This document shows positions 8,796 through 18,019 of a stretch of 64,000 nucleotides of DNA, piece by piece. The stretch spans positions 35,813 through 99,812 of the forward strand of contig JAJQFE010000026.1 in assembly GCA_021201295.1 (NCBI GenBank), in the 5' to 3' direction. Both the position numbers and the translations under genes were made by a program. Under the pieces are notes generated by a model. The model searched no databases. It saw only the letters and a program-made list of their open reading frames with translations, and was not told where the DNA came from. The DNA is from Tannerellaceae bacterium (lineage in GTDB: Bacteria; Bacteroidota; Bacteroidia; Bacteroidales; Tannerellaceae). Within the stretch, counting starts at the first letter, position 1, and each line of letters starts with the position of its first letter.

Positions 8796-9947
8796 TTAGC
8801 AAAGTTTACGTGCTCCGTCACTGATGACTACTTCATACAGTTTGGGTTCACGTCCATATTTTTCTTTGTAATCTGTAAAGGCTTTTTGCACGAAAGCGTC
8901 ATATTTTTCTTCTTTTACCAGATTGATTGTACAACCTCCGAAACCTCCACCCATCACGCGGGATCCGGTTACGCCGCAAGCTTTGGCAATATCGTTCAGG
9001 AAGTCCAGTTCTTCACAGCTTACTTCATAAAGTTTGCTCATGCCGTGATGCGTACCATACATCTTTTCGCCTACTGTTTCGTAATCTCCTTTTTCAAGGG
9101 CTGCGCACACATCCATCACGCGCTGAACTTCTTCAATCACATATTCTGCACGCATATAGTCCTCTTCCGTCACTTTCGCTTTCACTTCATTCAGCATATC
9201 CATGGTAGCATCCCGTAAGAATTCCACTTTGGGATGGTTTTTACGGATTGCTGCAGCTACCCGTTCGCAGGATTCCCGACGTTTATTGTAGGCCGAAGAA
9301 GCTAATTCATGTTTTACTACGGAATCCAGTAACACCAATTTATAGCCTTGGGGATTAAATGGATAGTATTTATATTCCAGTGAGCGGCAATCCAGTAGCA
9401 TCAGGCTTCCTTCCTTGCCGAATACAGAAGCGAACTGATCCATAATACCACATTTTACACTACAATAATTATGCTCTGTAGACTGTCCGATCTTTGCCAG
9501 TTCAAATTTATCAATCTGTAAATCAAACAGGTCATTTAAGGCAAATGCATAGGTACTTTCCAAAGCAGCAGAAGAAGACATACCGGCTCCCAAAGGAACG
9601 TCTCCGGAAAATGCTGTGTCAAAACCGGCTATTTTGCCTCCTCTTTTAATAATTTCACGGCATACGCCAAAAATATATCTGGCCCAGCTTGCCTGAGGAG
9701 CATCCTCTTCATTCAGACCAAACTCAACCGTTTCGTTCAGGTCCAGTGCTACGGCACGAACCTTGTCTGTTCCGTTTAATCTGATTTCTGCTACCATTCC
9801 TTTATCGATAGCACCCGGGAAGACAAATCCCCCGTTATAGTCGGTATGTTCACCGATCAGGTTAATACGTCCCGGAGAGGCATATACAGATCCGGCAGCT
9901 CCATCAAAATGTTTGGCAAATCCTTCTCTTACTTTTTCTACATTCAT
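8796..9947 (-). CDS. galK: Galactokinase
   Basis: GHMP-family kinase, 383 aa, phosphorylating galactose at C1 in the Leloir pathway. The galactose signature GRINLIGEHTDYNGG (residues 26-40), the ATP-binding GAGMSSSAAL and the C-terminal GGGFGGCTINLV are all present, with the catalytic Asp in MDQFASVFG. The frame is full length and intact. It forms a galactose-use cluster with the MFS transporter and galM upstream, separated from the transporter by a terminator-like hairpin. Confidence 0.97.
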   Translation of the reverse strand: MNVEKVREGFAKHFDGAAGSVYASPGRINLIGEHTDYNGGFVFPGAIDKGMVAEIRLNGTDKVRAVALDLNETVEFGLNEEDAPQASWARYIFGVCREIIKRGGKIAGFDTAFSGDVPLGAGMSSSAALESTYAFALNDLFDLQIDKFELAKIGQSTEHNYCSVKCGIMDQFASVFGKEGSLMLLDCRSLEYKYYPFNPQGYKLVLLDSVVKHELASSAYNKRRESCERVAAAIRKNHPKVEFLRDATMDMLNEVKAKVTEEDYMRAEYVIEEVQRVMDVCAALEKGDYETVGEKMYGTHHGMSKLYEVSCEELDFLNDIAKACGVTGSRVMGGGFGGCTINLVKEEKYDAFVQKAFTDYKEKYGREPKLYEVVISDGARKLC

Positions 9948-9986
9948 GATTAATACAGCTTTAAGGTAATATTGTTAATGATAAAA

Positions 9987-10024
9987 GAGAGATTATCTAA
10001 TCCTGTGCGTTCAGATAATCTCTC
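9987..10024 (-). terminator. Hairpin between sugar transporter and galK
   Basis: A 12-bp stem (GAGAGATTATCT/AGATAATCTCTC) with a 14-base loop, followed on the minus strand by TTTTAT. It probably ends or attenuates transcription from the transporter gene into galK. Confidence 0.65.
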
Positions 10025-10051
10025 ATTAAATAGTTTATAATGTGACTTTAA

Positions 10052-11338
10052 TTAATCAACAGGAATATCTTTATTGACATTTTTGCTACCTATCAGGGCA
10101 TAATACAACAGATAAGCCAGACCTAAGAATGGTACCCAGTAAGAAGTCAGGTAACCGGATGCATCAGCAATGGCATTCTGAATTAACGGGAAGATACCTC
10201 CACCGCATACAAGCATCATAAAGATACCAGAGGCTGCAGCTACATATTTTCCTAATCCTTCTACGGCCAGGTTGAAGATTCCACCCCACATCACAGAGGT
10301 ACACAAACCACAAAGTACCAGGAAGATGGCATTAATAGGTGCTTCAGCCATACCAAAGGCAATGGTCGGATCTGTCTGGATCACAGGCATCAGCATCTTG
10401 GTAGATACCGGTGAGAAGATGGCTAAGGCAACCAATACCATACCTACTCCGGAAGCAACGGTAAGCATAGTTTTACTGGACACTTTACCTCCGATAGAAG
10501 CTCCGATGAACCGGCCTATCAGCATTAGGAACCAGTAAGTTCCGGCTACCACTCCGGCTGAAGCAGCTCCTCCGGAGACTCCGGTTGCAGGGTCTGCAAG
10601 GAATAACATTAATGTACTGGGAATACCTACTTCCACTCCTACATAGATACCAATACCGATGGCTCCTAATACGAAGTGACGGAAAGACCAGGCACTGTAT
10701 TTGGAATTCGCTAAGGATGTATTTGCTGCTACAATGTGTGGTTCGGGAATGTTCACGAAATAAAGAACAATCCCTACCAGGGCAAAAATACCCATAGCAA
10801 TATACATAACCGGATATACGTCTGTGATATTGGCTTTCGCCACTTCACCAACCAGGGCACCTACTAAGATTGGAACCAAAGTACCCATCAGGGAGTTGAA
10901 AGAACCTCCGATCTGGATCAGCTGGTTACCTTTGTTACCACCGCCTCCTAACGTATTTAACATCGGGTTTACTACTGTGTTCAGCATACACATAGAAAAA
11001 CCGGCAATAAAAGCACCTACCAGATATACGGCAAAGCTGGCTGCTACTCCGGAAAGAACCTGTACACCCACTCCAACGAATCCAACGACAATGGCTAATA
11101 AAGCTGTCTTTTTATAACCGATCTTTTCCAGTAATTTACCGGCAGGAATACCCATTACTGCATAGGCGGCAAAGTTGGCGAAGTTCCCTAACATTCCCAG
11201 GAAGTTGGACACTCCGAACTGGTTTTTAAGCACAACTCCCATAGGCGCTGCTAAGTTCGTAACAAATGAGACCATCCCGAATAGGAGGATCATCATAATA
11301 ATTGGAATTGTGTAATTCTTCTGTTGTGTTGATTCCAT
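10052..11338 (-). CDS. Glucose/galactose MFS transporter
   Basis: A 428-aa major facilitator protein with about 12 hydrophobic segments. It resembles the FucP/GluP subfamily of sugar:H+ symporters (NFANFAAYAVMGIPAGKLLEKIGYKK in the first loop region, GGSFNSLMGTLVP). It sits between galM and galK as in other Bacteroidales, which supports hexose, probably galactose, uptake across the inner membrane. The reading frame is intact. Confidence 0.88.
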   Translation of the reverse strand: MESTQQKNYTIPIIMMILLFGMVSFVTNLAAPMGVVLKNQFGVSNFLGMLGNFANFAAYAVMGIPAGKLLEKIGYKKTALLAIVVGFVGVGVQVLSGVAASFAVYLVGAFIAGFSMCMLNTVVNPMLNTLGGGGNKGNQLIQIGGSFNSLMGTLVPILVGALVGEVAKANITDVYPVMYIAMGIFALVGIVLYFVNIPEPHIVAANTSLANSKYSAWSFRHFVLGAIGIGIYVGVEVGIPSTLMLFLADPATGVSGGAASAGVVAGTYWFLMLIGRFIGASIGGKVSSKTMLTVASGVGMVLVALAIFSPVSTKMLMPVIQTDPTIAFGMAEAPINAIFLVLCGLCTSVMWGGIFNLAVEGLGKYVAAASGIFMMLVCGGGIFPLIQNAIADASGYLTSYWVPFLGLAYLLYYALIGSKNVNKDIPVD

Positions 11339-11381
11339 TTTTTGACTCTTTTAGTTATTACTTGTTGTATTTATTATGCTG

Positions 11382-12458
11382 TTATTCTACGGAAAACTGA
11401 TAGATCGTTTTGCTTTCAAAAACCTCATCCGGGCGCAGTTCCGTAGAAGGATAGGCCGGGTGGTTCGGACTGTCCGGAAAATGCTGGGTTTCCAGACAAA
11501 GGGCGGCCCTTTCCGGATAGCGTTGTCCGTGCTTGCCTTCTAACCGGCCGGTCATCCAGTTGCCAGTATATAATTGTACACCCGGCTCAGTGGTGTAAGT
11601 CTCCATTACAATGCCTGTTTTGGGAGAAACACAACGGGCACAGAAAGACAATTCATTCCCTTCTTTATTTAACACATAGGTATGATCATATCCCTTATTG
11701 AACACTAATTGTTCGAAATCCTCATGGATCCGTGCACCGACTTCATGGGGAGTACGGAAATCCATAGGTGTGCCTTCCACCGGTTCCGGTGCGCCGTAGG
11801 GAATGGCAGTATGGTCAGTCGGTAGATAGGTATCTGCATTAATCGTTAAGAGGTGGTCACCGATATAGGGATCTCCTGCTCCGGAAAGATTGAAGTAGGA
11901 ATGATTGGTCAGATTGAGTACAGTGGGTTTGTCCGTAGTTGCCCGGTAGGAGATCACCACTTCATTTTCATCAGAAAGGTGATAGGTAACAGTCGTTTGC
12001 AGATTGCCGGGAAATCCTTCTTCGCCATCCCGGGACATATAGGTCAGCACCACAGTCTGCTTATCTGTCTGTTCCATCTCCCAGACCACTGCATTAAATC
12101 CTTTGATCCCCCCATGGAGGCTGTTAGGACCATTGTTTATGGCTAACTGATCGTAAACGATCCCATCCAGTGTGAAGGTTCCTTTCGCGATCCGGTTTCC
12201 ATACCGTCCGCAAACCGCTCCGAAGTAAGGCTCTTCCGAGGTAAGGTAGGCATCGATCGATCCATGGCCGGTCACCACATCCGTTAGGCTGCCGTTTTTA
12301 TCCGGTACCATAAGGGAGACGATTTTAGCCCCGTAATTCGTAATTGTTAGTTCAGATCCTTTATTATTAGAAAGAATACAAAGCTCTGTGTGTTTTTCGT
12401 CCACCTCCTTACAAAAATCAGCAGTCTGTAAGCCGGACAGAGTTTTTTCGTTTTTCAT
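11382..12458 (-). CDS. galM: Aldose 1-epimerase (mutarotase)
   Basis: Interconverts alpha and beta anomers of galactose and feeds galactokinase. Family motifs: NYGAKIVSLMVPDKNG, GRYGNRIAKG, NNGPNSLHGG, LTNHSYFNLSG (catalytic His) and the C-terminal catalytic Glu in ALCLETQHFPDSPNHP. The ATG at 12456-12458 (MKNEKTLSG) is preferred: it gives 358 aa, the usual length. A GTG eight codons upstream would extend it without family support. It is first in the galM-transporter-galK series and intact. Confidence 0.95.
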   Translation of the reverse strand: MKNEKTLSGLQTADFCKEVDEKHTELCILSNNKGSELTITNYGAKIVSLMVPDKNGSLTDVVTGHGSIDAYLTSEEPYFGAVCGRYGNRIAKGTFTLDGIVYDQLAINNGPNSLHGGIKGFNAVVWEMEQTDKQTVVLTYMSRDGEEGFPGNLQTTVTYHLSDENEVVISYRATTDKPTVLNLTNHSYFNLSGAGDPYIGDHLLTINADTYLPTDHTAIPYGAPEPVEGTPMDFRTPHEVGARIHEDFEQLVFNKGYDHTYVLNKEGNELSFCARCVSPKTGIVMETYTTEPGVQLYTGNWMTGRLEGKHGQRYPERAALCLETQHFPDSPNHPAYPSTELRPDEVFESKTIYQFSVE

Positions 12459-12560
12459 GCGTATATCAGGTATCAAAATCACTAAATTGAGTGTAAAATT
12501 AGTTGCTTCTTTCTATAAAAAGGCTGACAAAATGATGTTTTAAAGCATGCTTTTGTTTCT

Positions 12561-13310
12561 TTATTCCTTTTTCTGCCAGATTTCCCATGCGGCAAAGGCT
12601 TGTAAGAGAAGCATTTCCAATCCATTCTTGACGGCTGCGCCCTTTTCTTTCCCCTTCTTCATAAAAAGTGTTTCATCGGGATTGTAGAGTAAATCATACA
12701 ATAAGTGGCCTGGAGTAAGCAGGTCATAAGGAATGTCCGGACAACTGGTGATATGGGGAAACATACCTACCGGAGTTGTATTTACAATGACAGTATAGAG
12801 TTGCATGGTTTTGGAGGTCAGTTCCTCATAAGTGATACAGAACTCTTTCGGGGTGCGGGATACAAAAACCGCATCCAGTCCCAGTTGCCGTAATCCCTGG
12901 TAGACTGATTTGGAAGCTCCGCCCGTACCTAAGATCAGGACCTTTCTGTGAGTCGATTTCAATAACGGTTCAATGGACTGCTTGAACCCAATAATATCTG
13001 AATTATATCCTTTTAATTTTAATTTGCCGAAGCGGCCTTTTTTGAATTTGATCACGTTGACAGCTCCTATCTGGCGGGCATCCTCATCTAATTCATCCAA
13101 TAAAGGAATCACCTGAGTTTTGTAAGGGAGTGTCACATTCAATCCGCACAGGTCAGGATGTTCTTTCAATATGTTTTTTAGTTCCTTAATATCCGGGATC
13201 TCAAAATTTACGTATTCAGCCTCGATATTTTCCGACTCAAATTTCTGATTAAAAAATGTTTTAGAAAAAGAATGTCCCAAAGGATATCCCAGTAAACCAT
13301 ATTTTTTCAT
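12561..13310 (-). CDS. aroE: Shikimate dehydrogenase
   Basis: Reduces 3-dehydroshikimate to shikimate with NADPH in aromatic amino acid synthesis. The 249-aa chain has the N-terminal YPLGHSFSKTFF, the catalytic-lysine motif NVTLPYKTQV, GAVNVI, the nucleotide-binding GTGGASKSV and C-terminal NGLEMLLLQA. The start codon overlaps the stop of the upstream methyltransferase by four bases (ATGA), so the two are translationally coupled. Intact. Confidence 0.96.
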   Translation of the reverse strand: MKKYGLLGYPLGHSFSKTFFNQKFESENIEAEYVNFEIPDIKELKNILKEHPDLCGLNVTLPYKTQVIPLLDELDEDARQIGAVNVIKFKKGRFGKLKLKGYNSDIIGFKQSIEPLLKSTHRKVLILGTGGASKSVYQGLRQLGLDAVFVSRTPKEFCITYEELTSKTMQLYTVIVNTTPVGMFPHITSCPDIPYDLLTPGHLLYDLLYNPDETLFMKKGKEKGAAVKNGLEMLLLQAFAAWEIWQKKE

Positions 13311-14065
13311 CTTGTGTGTATTTGATTATTTTTTTCACCAGTGTACATCGAACAGATACCAAACGTAAAAGTCTTTACCCGGGCATGGATAAAGCCTTGC
13401 TGTTTCAACAAATCCACCATCTGCTGCCCCTGCGCCACCACCTGTATGGAGGTCGGGAGGTATTGGTAAGCGGCTTTCTCTTTAGAAAAAAGCTGTCCTA
13501 TATAAGGTATAACTGTTTTTGAATAAAGGGTATATAATTGTTTCATGGGAAAGTGTTCCGGAGTGGAAAGTTCTAAAATCATCAGGTGGCCTCCGGGTTT
13601 GAGCACCCGGTACATTTCTGCCAGTCCCTGGGAGATATCTTCAAAGTTCCGCACTCCGAAGGCGGCTGTTACCGCATCAAAAGAGTGATCCGGATAGGTA
13701 AAAGAGGTACAGTCCTGGTATTCAAAGGTGATCTGTCCGGAAAGTCCTTTCTTCTCCACCTTTTTCCGTCCTACTTCCATCATGCCTTCGGAAATATCCG
13801 CTCCGGTAATATGGTCCGGCTTCAGTTTTTCGTACATGGCAATCGCCAGATCCCCAGTCCCGGTGGCTATATCCAGGATGGTTCCGGGAGCAAATGGCTG
13901 TAAGTAGCGGATACCTCTTTTCCGCCATATCAGGTCAATGCCCAGGGACAAAGTACGGTTCAGCGGGTCATAAGCACCGGCAATGGAATCGAACATCCGT
14001 TTGACCTGCACCTTTTTCTGCTCTCCGGTGTTGTAGGGGACTATCTTTTCCGAACCGTACTTCAT
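13307..14065 (-). CDS. ubiE: Demethylmenaquinone methyltransferase (UbiE/MenG)
   Basis: SAM-dependent C-methyltransferase for the last step of menaquinone synthesis, 252 aa. Motifs include FDSIAGAYDPLNRTLSLGID, the SAM-binding ILDIATGTGDLAIA, FDAVTAAFGVRNFED and LKPGGHLMILE. Bacteroidales make menaquinone only, so the MenG role applies. It is the second gene of the phoH-purC-ubiE-aroE run and overlaps aroE by 4 bp. Intact. Confidence 0.95.
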   Translation of the reverse strand: MKYGSEKIVPYNTGEQKKVQVKRMFDSIAGAYDPLNRTLSLGIDLIWRKRGIRYLQPFAPGTILDIATGTGDLAIAMYEKLKPDHITGADISEGMMEVGRKKVEKKGLSGQITFEYQDCTSFTYPDHSFDAVTAAFGVRNFEDISQGLAEMYRVLKPGGHLMILELSTPEHFPMKQLYTLYSKTVIPYIGQLFSKEKAAYQYLPTSIQVVAQGQQMVDLLKQQGFIHARVKTFTFGICSMYTGEKNNQIHTR

Positions 14066-14071
14066 CTGTTT

Positions 14072-15019
14072 TTAACTATTCAGATAGTCTGTGACGTTTT
14101 GTTCTATACGACACAGGAGATTTTCCGTATCCCCTTTGACGAACAGTCCTCCGGTAATGTGCTGGAACAGTTCTATGTAACGTTCACTGATGCTTTCCAC
14201 AATCTCAGGCGTCATCTCAGGAACTGTTTGTCCTTCTTTGCCCTGGAAACCATTCTCCATCAGCCATTCACGGACAAATTCTTTGGAAAGCTGTTTCTGT
14301 GCCTCCCCTTTTTCAAACCTTTCCTCATAGCCTTCCTGATAGAAGTAGCGGGAAGAATCCGGTGTATGGATCTCATCGATCAGGTAGATCTGCCCATTCC
14401 GGTGGCCGAATTCATATTTCGTATCCACTAAGATCAGGCCCCGTTCAGCAGCGATCTCTGTTCCTCTCAGGAACAATTCCATGGTATATTTCTCCAGCGT
14501 AGCATATTCTTCCGCAGAAACCAATCCCTGTTGCAGGATTTCTTCTTTGGAAATATCTTCATCATGGGCACCCAGTTCAGCTTTGGTCGTCGGCGTAATA
14601 ATCGGTTCCGGGAACTTCTGGTTCTCCCGCATCCCTTCCGGTAGTTTTACGCCACAGATCTCTCTGACGCCGCTTTTGTAGGCACGCCAGGCGCTGCCAC
14701 ACAGATAGCCTCTTACGATCATTTCCACCGGATAGCCCTCACACTGTATGCCTACAGTCACCATCGGGTCCGGAGAAGCTAATTTCCAGTTGGGACAGAT
14801 GTCCGCCGTAGCATCTAAGAACTTAGCTGCGATCTTGTTCAGCATCTGCCCTTTATAAGGAATACCTTCCGGCAGGACCACATCAAATGCAGAGATACGG
14901 TCTGTGGCTACCATCACCAGTAATTCATCGTTGATGTTATATACATCCCGGACTTTCCCGTGATAGACACTTTTCTGACCCGGAAAATTAAAATCTGTTC
15001 TAACTAACGCCTTGTTCAT
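14072..15019 (-). CDS. purC: SAICAR synthetase
   Basis: Phosphoribosylaminoimidazole-succinocarboxamide synthase of 315 aa (the longer, eukaryote-like form common in Bacteroidales). It joins aspartate to CAIR in purine synthesis. Signatures: [52 protein letters not shown] and [11 protein letters not shown]. It lies 6 bp downstream of phoH and 6 bp upstream of ubiE. Intact. Confidence 0.96.
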   Translation of the reverse strand: MNKALVRTDFNFPGQKSVYHGKVRDVYNINDELLVMVATDRISAFDVVLPEGIPYKGQMLNKIAAKFLDATADICPNWKLASPDPMVTVGIQCEGYPVEMIVRGYLCGSAWRAYKSGVREICGVKLPEGMRENQKFPEPIITPTTKAELGAHDEDISKEEILQQGLVSAEEYATLEKYTMELFLRGTEIAAERGLILVDTKYEFGHRNGQIYLIDEIHTPDSSRYFYQEGYEERFEKGEAQKQLSKEFVREWLMENGFQGKEGQTVPEMTPEIVESISERYIELFQHITGGLFVKGDTENLLCRIEQNVTDYLNS

Positions 15020-15025
15020 ATAACT

Positions 15026-16024
15026 TTATGTTTTATTGTTTACTTGGTTTTCTCCTGTTTTTGTCTGGGCTTCCCGCTCTTTTTTCCTTTTCAGGTCAAA
15101 CTTGTCATAGGCATCCACGATCCGTTGTACCAGTTTATGCCGGACGATGTCTTTTTTGGTAAATTCAATCTTACCGATCCCTCTGACCCCTTTCAGTATA
15201 TGCATGGCCTGGATCAGTCCGGATGTGGCCGTAGGAGGGAGGTCAATCTGGGTCACATCTCCCGTCACAATCATCTTGGCATTCATGCCCAGCCGGGTAA
15301 GGAGCATTTTGATCTGGTGCGTCGTGGTGTTCTGTGCTTCATCTAAAATGATCACCGCGTCATTCAGCGTGCGTCCCCGCATAAAAGCCAGCGGGGCTAT
15401 CTGGATGACATTGGTTTTCATATATTCTTTCAGCCTGGGAGCTGGGATCATATCCTGTAATGCATCATACAACGGCTGGAGATAGGGGTCCAGTTTATCC
15501 TTCATCTCACCGGGAAGAAAGCCTAATTTTTCCCCGGCTTCCACTGCCGGACGGCTAAGGATGATCTTCCGCACTTCTTTGTTTTTAAGGGCTTTTACAG
15601 CTAATGCAATGGCCACAAATGTTTTCCCTGATCCTGCCGGCCCGGTAGCAAACACCAGGTCATTCTCTTCAAAGGCTTTGACTAACAATTGCTGGTTTTC
15701 TGTCCGGGCTACAATCGCCTTTCCATTCATCCCGTGGATGATCAGGTTTTCCTGTTTAACCACATTCGGAGCGTTCCCTTTGATAATGTCTAAGATCACC
15801 TCTTCGGACAGCGAATTATACTCCTCACAATATTTCTCAACCTCTCTTATTTTCTTTAGAAATAGTTCCGATTCCGCCTCATCACCGATCACTTTCATCA
15901 CATTTCCACGTGCTACTATACGCAATTTGGGGAAGAGTGTTTTAATCAGTTGCATATGGGAGTTGTTCACTCCATAGAAGGTTACAGGATCTACATTTTC
16001 AAGAATATATATGCGTTCAATCAT
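15026..16024 (-). CDS. phoH: PhoH-family ATPase
   Basis: A 332-aa PhoH-like protein. The N-terminal part (ARGNVMKVIGDE) resembles a KH-like segment; the P-loop GPAGSGKTFVA and Walker B VIILDEAQN are present, with GMNAKMIVTGDVTQIDLP after it. PhoH ATPases are linked to RNA metabolism and ribosome maturation, but the exact role is unsettled. It begins the phoH-purC-ubiE-aroE run. Intact. Confidence 0.93.
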   Translation of the reverse strand: MIERIYILENVDPVTFYGVNNSHMQLIKTLFPKLRIVARGNVMKVIGDEAESELFLKKIREVEKYCEEYNSLSEEVILDIIKGNAPNVVKQENLIIHGMNGKAIVARTENQQLLVKAFEENDLVFATGPAGSGKTFVAIALAVKALKNKEVRKIILSRPAVEAGEKLGFLPGEMKDKLDPYLQPLYDALQDMIPAPRLKEYMKTNVIQIAPLAFMRGRTLNDAVIILDEAQNTTTHQIKMLLTRLGMNAKMIVTGDVTQIDLPPTATSGLIQAMHILKGVRGIGKIEFTKKDIVRHKLVQRIVDAYDKFDLKRKKEREAQTKTGENQVNNKT

Positions 16025-16170
16025 CTAATTCTTTTCTTTCCTTTTATTTGTGTAGACAAAAGTAGTAATATTCTTTTTCTGTTGGTATGCACCCGGCATT
16101 TTTATTTCTGTCCGGGTAAAAACATCCCGATAAATATTCCTATTTTTGTCACTGAAATTAATTTTTATCC

Positions 16171-16827
16171 ATGAAAACAACCCCGAAAGTACCCTTATTG
16201 TTTATTTTTATCTGTTCTGTACTGATCGCATTTCCTTCCTGTAAGAAGCAACAGTGGGGCGAACTGAAGCGGATCTGGTACAACGGAAGTTACAATCGTG
16301 ATTTCAATGACCTGAATAAGCTGCATCTGGAAGCTGCGAAAGAATTAGGGATTGATCCGGTCTCTTCCCGGGAGGAAGCGGAGCATGCTTCCAGAAAAAT
16401 GAAGGAGATAAAGACCAATAAGTATTACGAAGTTGAAAAATTGACCCACTCCATCCCTTACCTGGTTCCGGAAGCGGCGAAGTTGCTGGAAGATATCGGA
16501 AAGAATTTCCAGGATACGCTCTACAACCACAATGCTTCTCTTTATAAAGTCAAAGTGACCAGTGTCACTCGTACCGTAGAGAATATCCAGGGATTACAGA
16601 AAACCAATATCAATTCATCCGAAAACTCAGCCCATCTCTACGGAACCACTTTCGATATCTCCTGGGTACGCTACACCAAAATAGATGAAAAGGATACACT
16701 GGATATAGACAGCGAACGGCTGAAAATGGTCTTAGCCATGGTGCTCCGGGACCTTCAGAAAGAGGAAAGATGTTATATCAAACATGAACGCAAACAGGGC
16801 TGTTTCCATATTACGGTAAGGAAGTAA
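16171..16827 (+). CDS. DUF5715-type lipoprotein, M15/VanY-like
   Basis: A 218-aa protein with a lipoprotein signal (cysteine at residue 25 in FPSCKK). Its C-terminal half carries SENSAHLYGTTFDISW, which resembles the SxHxxGxAxD zinc motif of M15/VanY-type D,D-carboxypeptidases; Bacteroidetes proteins of this kind are grouped as DUF5715. A role in envelope peptidoglycan trimming is plausible, but the function is not established. Intact, divergent from phoH. Confidence 0.7.
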   Translation: MKTTPKVPLLFIFICSVLIAFPSCKKQQWGELKRIWYNGSYNRDFNDLNKLHLEAAKELGIDPVSSREEAEHASRKMKEIKTNKYYEVEKLTHSIPYLVPEAAKLLEDIGKNFQDTLYNHNASLYKVKVTSVTRTVENIQGLQKTNINSSENSAHLYGTTFDISWVRYTKIDEKDTLDIDSERLKMVLAMVLRDLQKEERCYIKHERKQGCFHITVRK

Positions 16828-16960
16828 ACCGTTTTTCTGATTTTTTTGTAAAATTCTGCCGGACAGTAAGGATACTATTCTACTTTGCTCTACTTGTTAA
16901 GTCCTATGCCACAGGGAACTCTTTCCCTTGATGTATCGGACTATTCCTTTCCTGCGGGCT

Positions 16961-17061
16961 AAGTAGGTTAAACCTCCTGAGGTATAAGGTTAAAGGTCTT
17001 GATGTTTAACCTTATACGTCAGGATCTTTAACCTTGTAGTCCCTGACCTTTAACCTACTTC
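16961..17061. repeat. Nested inverted repeats of a GGTTAAA/TTTAACC word
   Basis: Five copies of the word GGTTAAA or TTTAACC in about 100 bp, spaced roughly 22 bp, two in one orientation followed by three in the other. The outer pair AAGTAGGTTAAA/TTTAACCTACTT (16961-16972 with 17050-17061) and the inner pair TATAAGGTTAAA/TTTAACCTTATA are perfect 12-bp inverted repeats. Confidence 0.8.
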
Positions 17062-17197
17062 TTCTTATCCTTTGGATGAGTCAGGTTGCCGTTTAGGGAA
17101 AAAATAGCAGAGGAAAGGAAACAGTTCCACCCGGGCCTACCCTATAGAAATGATGGTATACTATGGACTATGCAGTTATATGGCGGTTTGTGGTTTG

Positions 17198-17257
17198 AAA
17201 TGGGGTGACGGAAAGGGTGACGGAAACTTTTCAGTCACCTCTTCAGTCACCTCATTT
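17198..17257. repeat. Imperfect 30-bp palindrome of tandem GGTGAC words
   Basis: Two tandem GGTGACGGAAA-like units (17198-17226) face two GTCACCT-type units (17227-17257). The halves match at about 25 of 30 positions. A further related word (GGTGACGAATGACTGAAAA) lies at about 17300-17318. Confidence 0.7.
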
Positions 17258-17383
17258 ATTAGGATTAACCTGTTTGTTATCAGTTGATTAGTTGGAGAAA
17301 GGTGACGAATGACTGAAAAAAACAAAAAACTATTAGTATAAAAAATAAACGGGCAAGGGAAAAAATACCCTACAAGATGAATG

Positions 17384-17481
17384 TACAGATTGCGTAGAAA
17401 GATCAGAAAATCACAGGTCCATTTTCCTGACGTATGGAAAAAATAGCTCTCTGAGAATCTGTTCTTTCTGCGCGATCTGTA
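17384..17481. repeat. 23-bp inverted repeat with about 52-bp spacer
   Basis: The 23-base arm at 17384-17406 (TACAGATTGCGTAGAAAGAT followed by CAG) matches the reverse complement of 17459-17481 at 20 of 23 positions. GAAAATCA next to the left arm also has a complement just outside the right arm (GATTTTC). Confidence 0.65.
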
Positions 17482-17513
17482 GGCTGATTTTCAACTATCC
17501 GGTCAACCGGAAG

Positions 17514-17994
17514 TTATTTCAGTTCGATATCCAGCGTGAAGTAGCCGCTCCAGGGTTTACCTCCCCTGTCATTCTCGTCAATGATCAGGGAATAGATCCC
17601 GTCCCGGGGCAACTCATAGGTCAGTTCCCGTCCAAAAGGACCGACGGTAGCGTTGTCCGGTAATACGATCTCGGCAATATGGAGATTCGCATCGGGGTCC
17701 GCTGAGGTGATCTGGGCGGTTAATGTGGTATAGTGAAACGGTTCTATTTCCACTTTTACTTTTTGATCGGCATATTTATAGATGTCTATACTACCCTTTC
17801 CTTCTATAATATCCGGATGGACAATCTCCGGAATGGAACCCATATCTTCCGGAAAGCCTGTATTGTAGCCCTGTTCCAGATCTTCTTCATTGATATAATC
17901 ATAATCTCTTGCGGTGTTTTTTCGTTTTTACTGAAAAATTGCAGGAGGACCCTATCAACAAAGCCAATGCTATTATTCCATATTTTATTTTCAT
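17514..17994 (-). pseudogene. Small lipoprotein, last gene of the fimbrillin cluster, frameshifted
   Basis: A lipoprotein signal peptide begins at 17994 (MKIKYGIIALALLIGSSC). The mature part continues in a different frame (DYDYINEEDLEQ, then MGSIPEIV to IELK). Removing one base from the five-T run (plus-strand A at 17934-17938) joins the two, giving 159 codons. A TAA at 17928-17930 then remains, reading as CAA (Gln) before the presumed C-to-T change. The C-terminal beta-rich segment resembles small PPC-like domains only loosely; no family is claimed. Confidence 0.55.
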
Positions 17995-18019
17995 AGCTTA
18001 TTCATTAAAATCAACAGGT

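Larger units (their letters stand above)
16828..17513. other. Gene-free stretch with three repeat structures
   Basis: No credible coding frame. The stretch contains three separate families of short inverted or clustered repeats (listed individually) and otherwise nothing recognisable. Confidence 0.6.

Noticed and set aside
12459..12482. Upstream GTG start for galM
   Set aside because: The extra residues are unlike the family, and the ATG at 12456-12458 gives the normal length.
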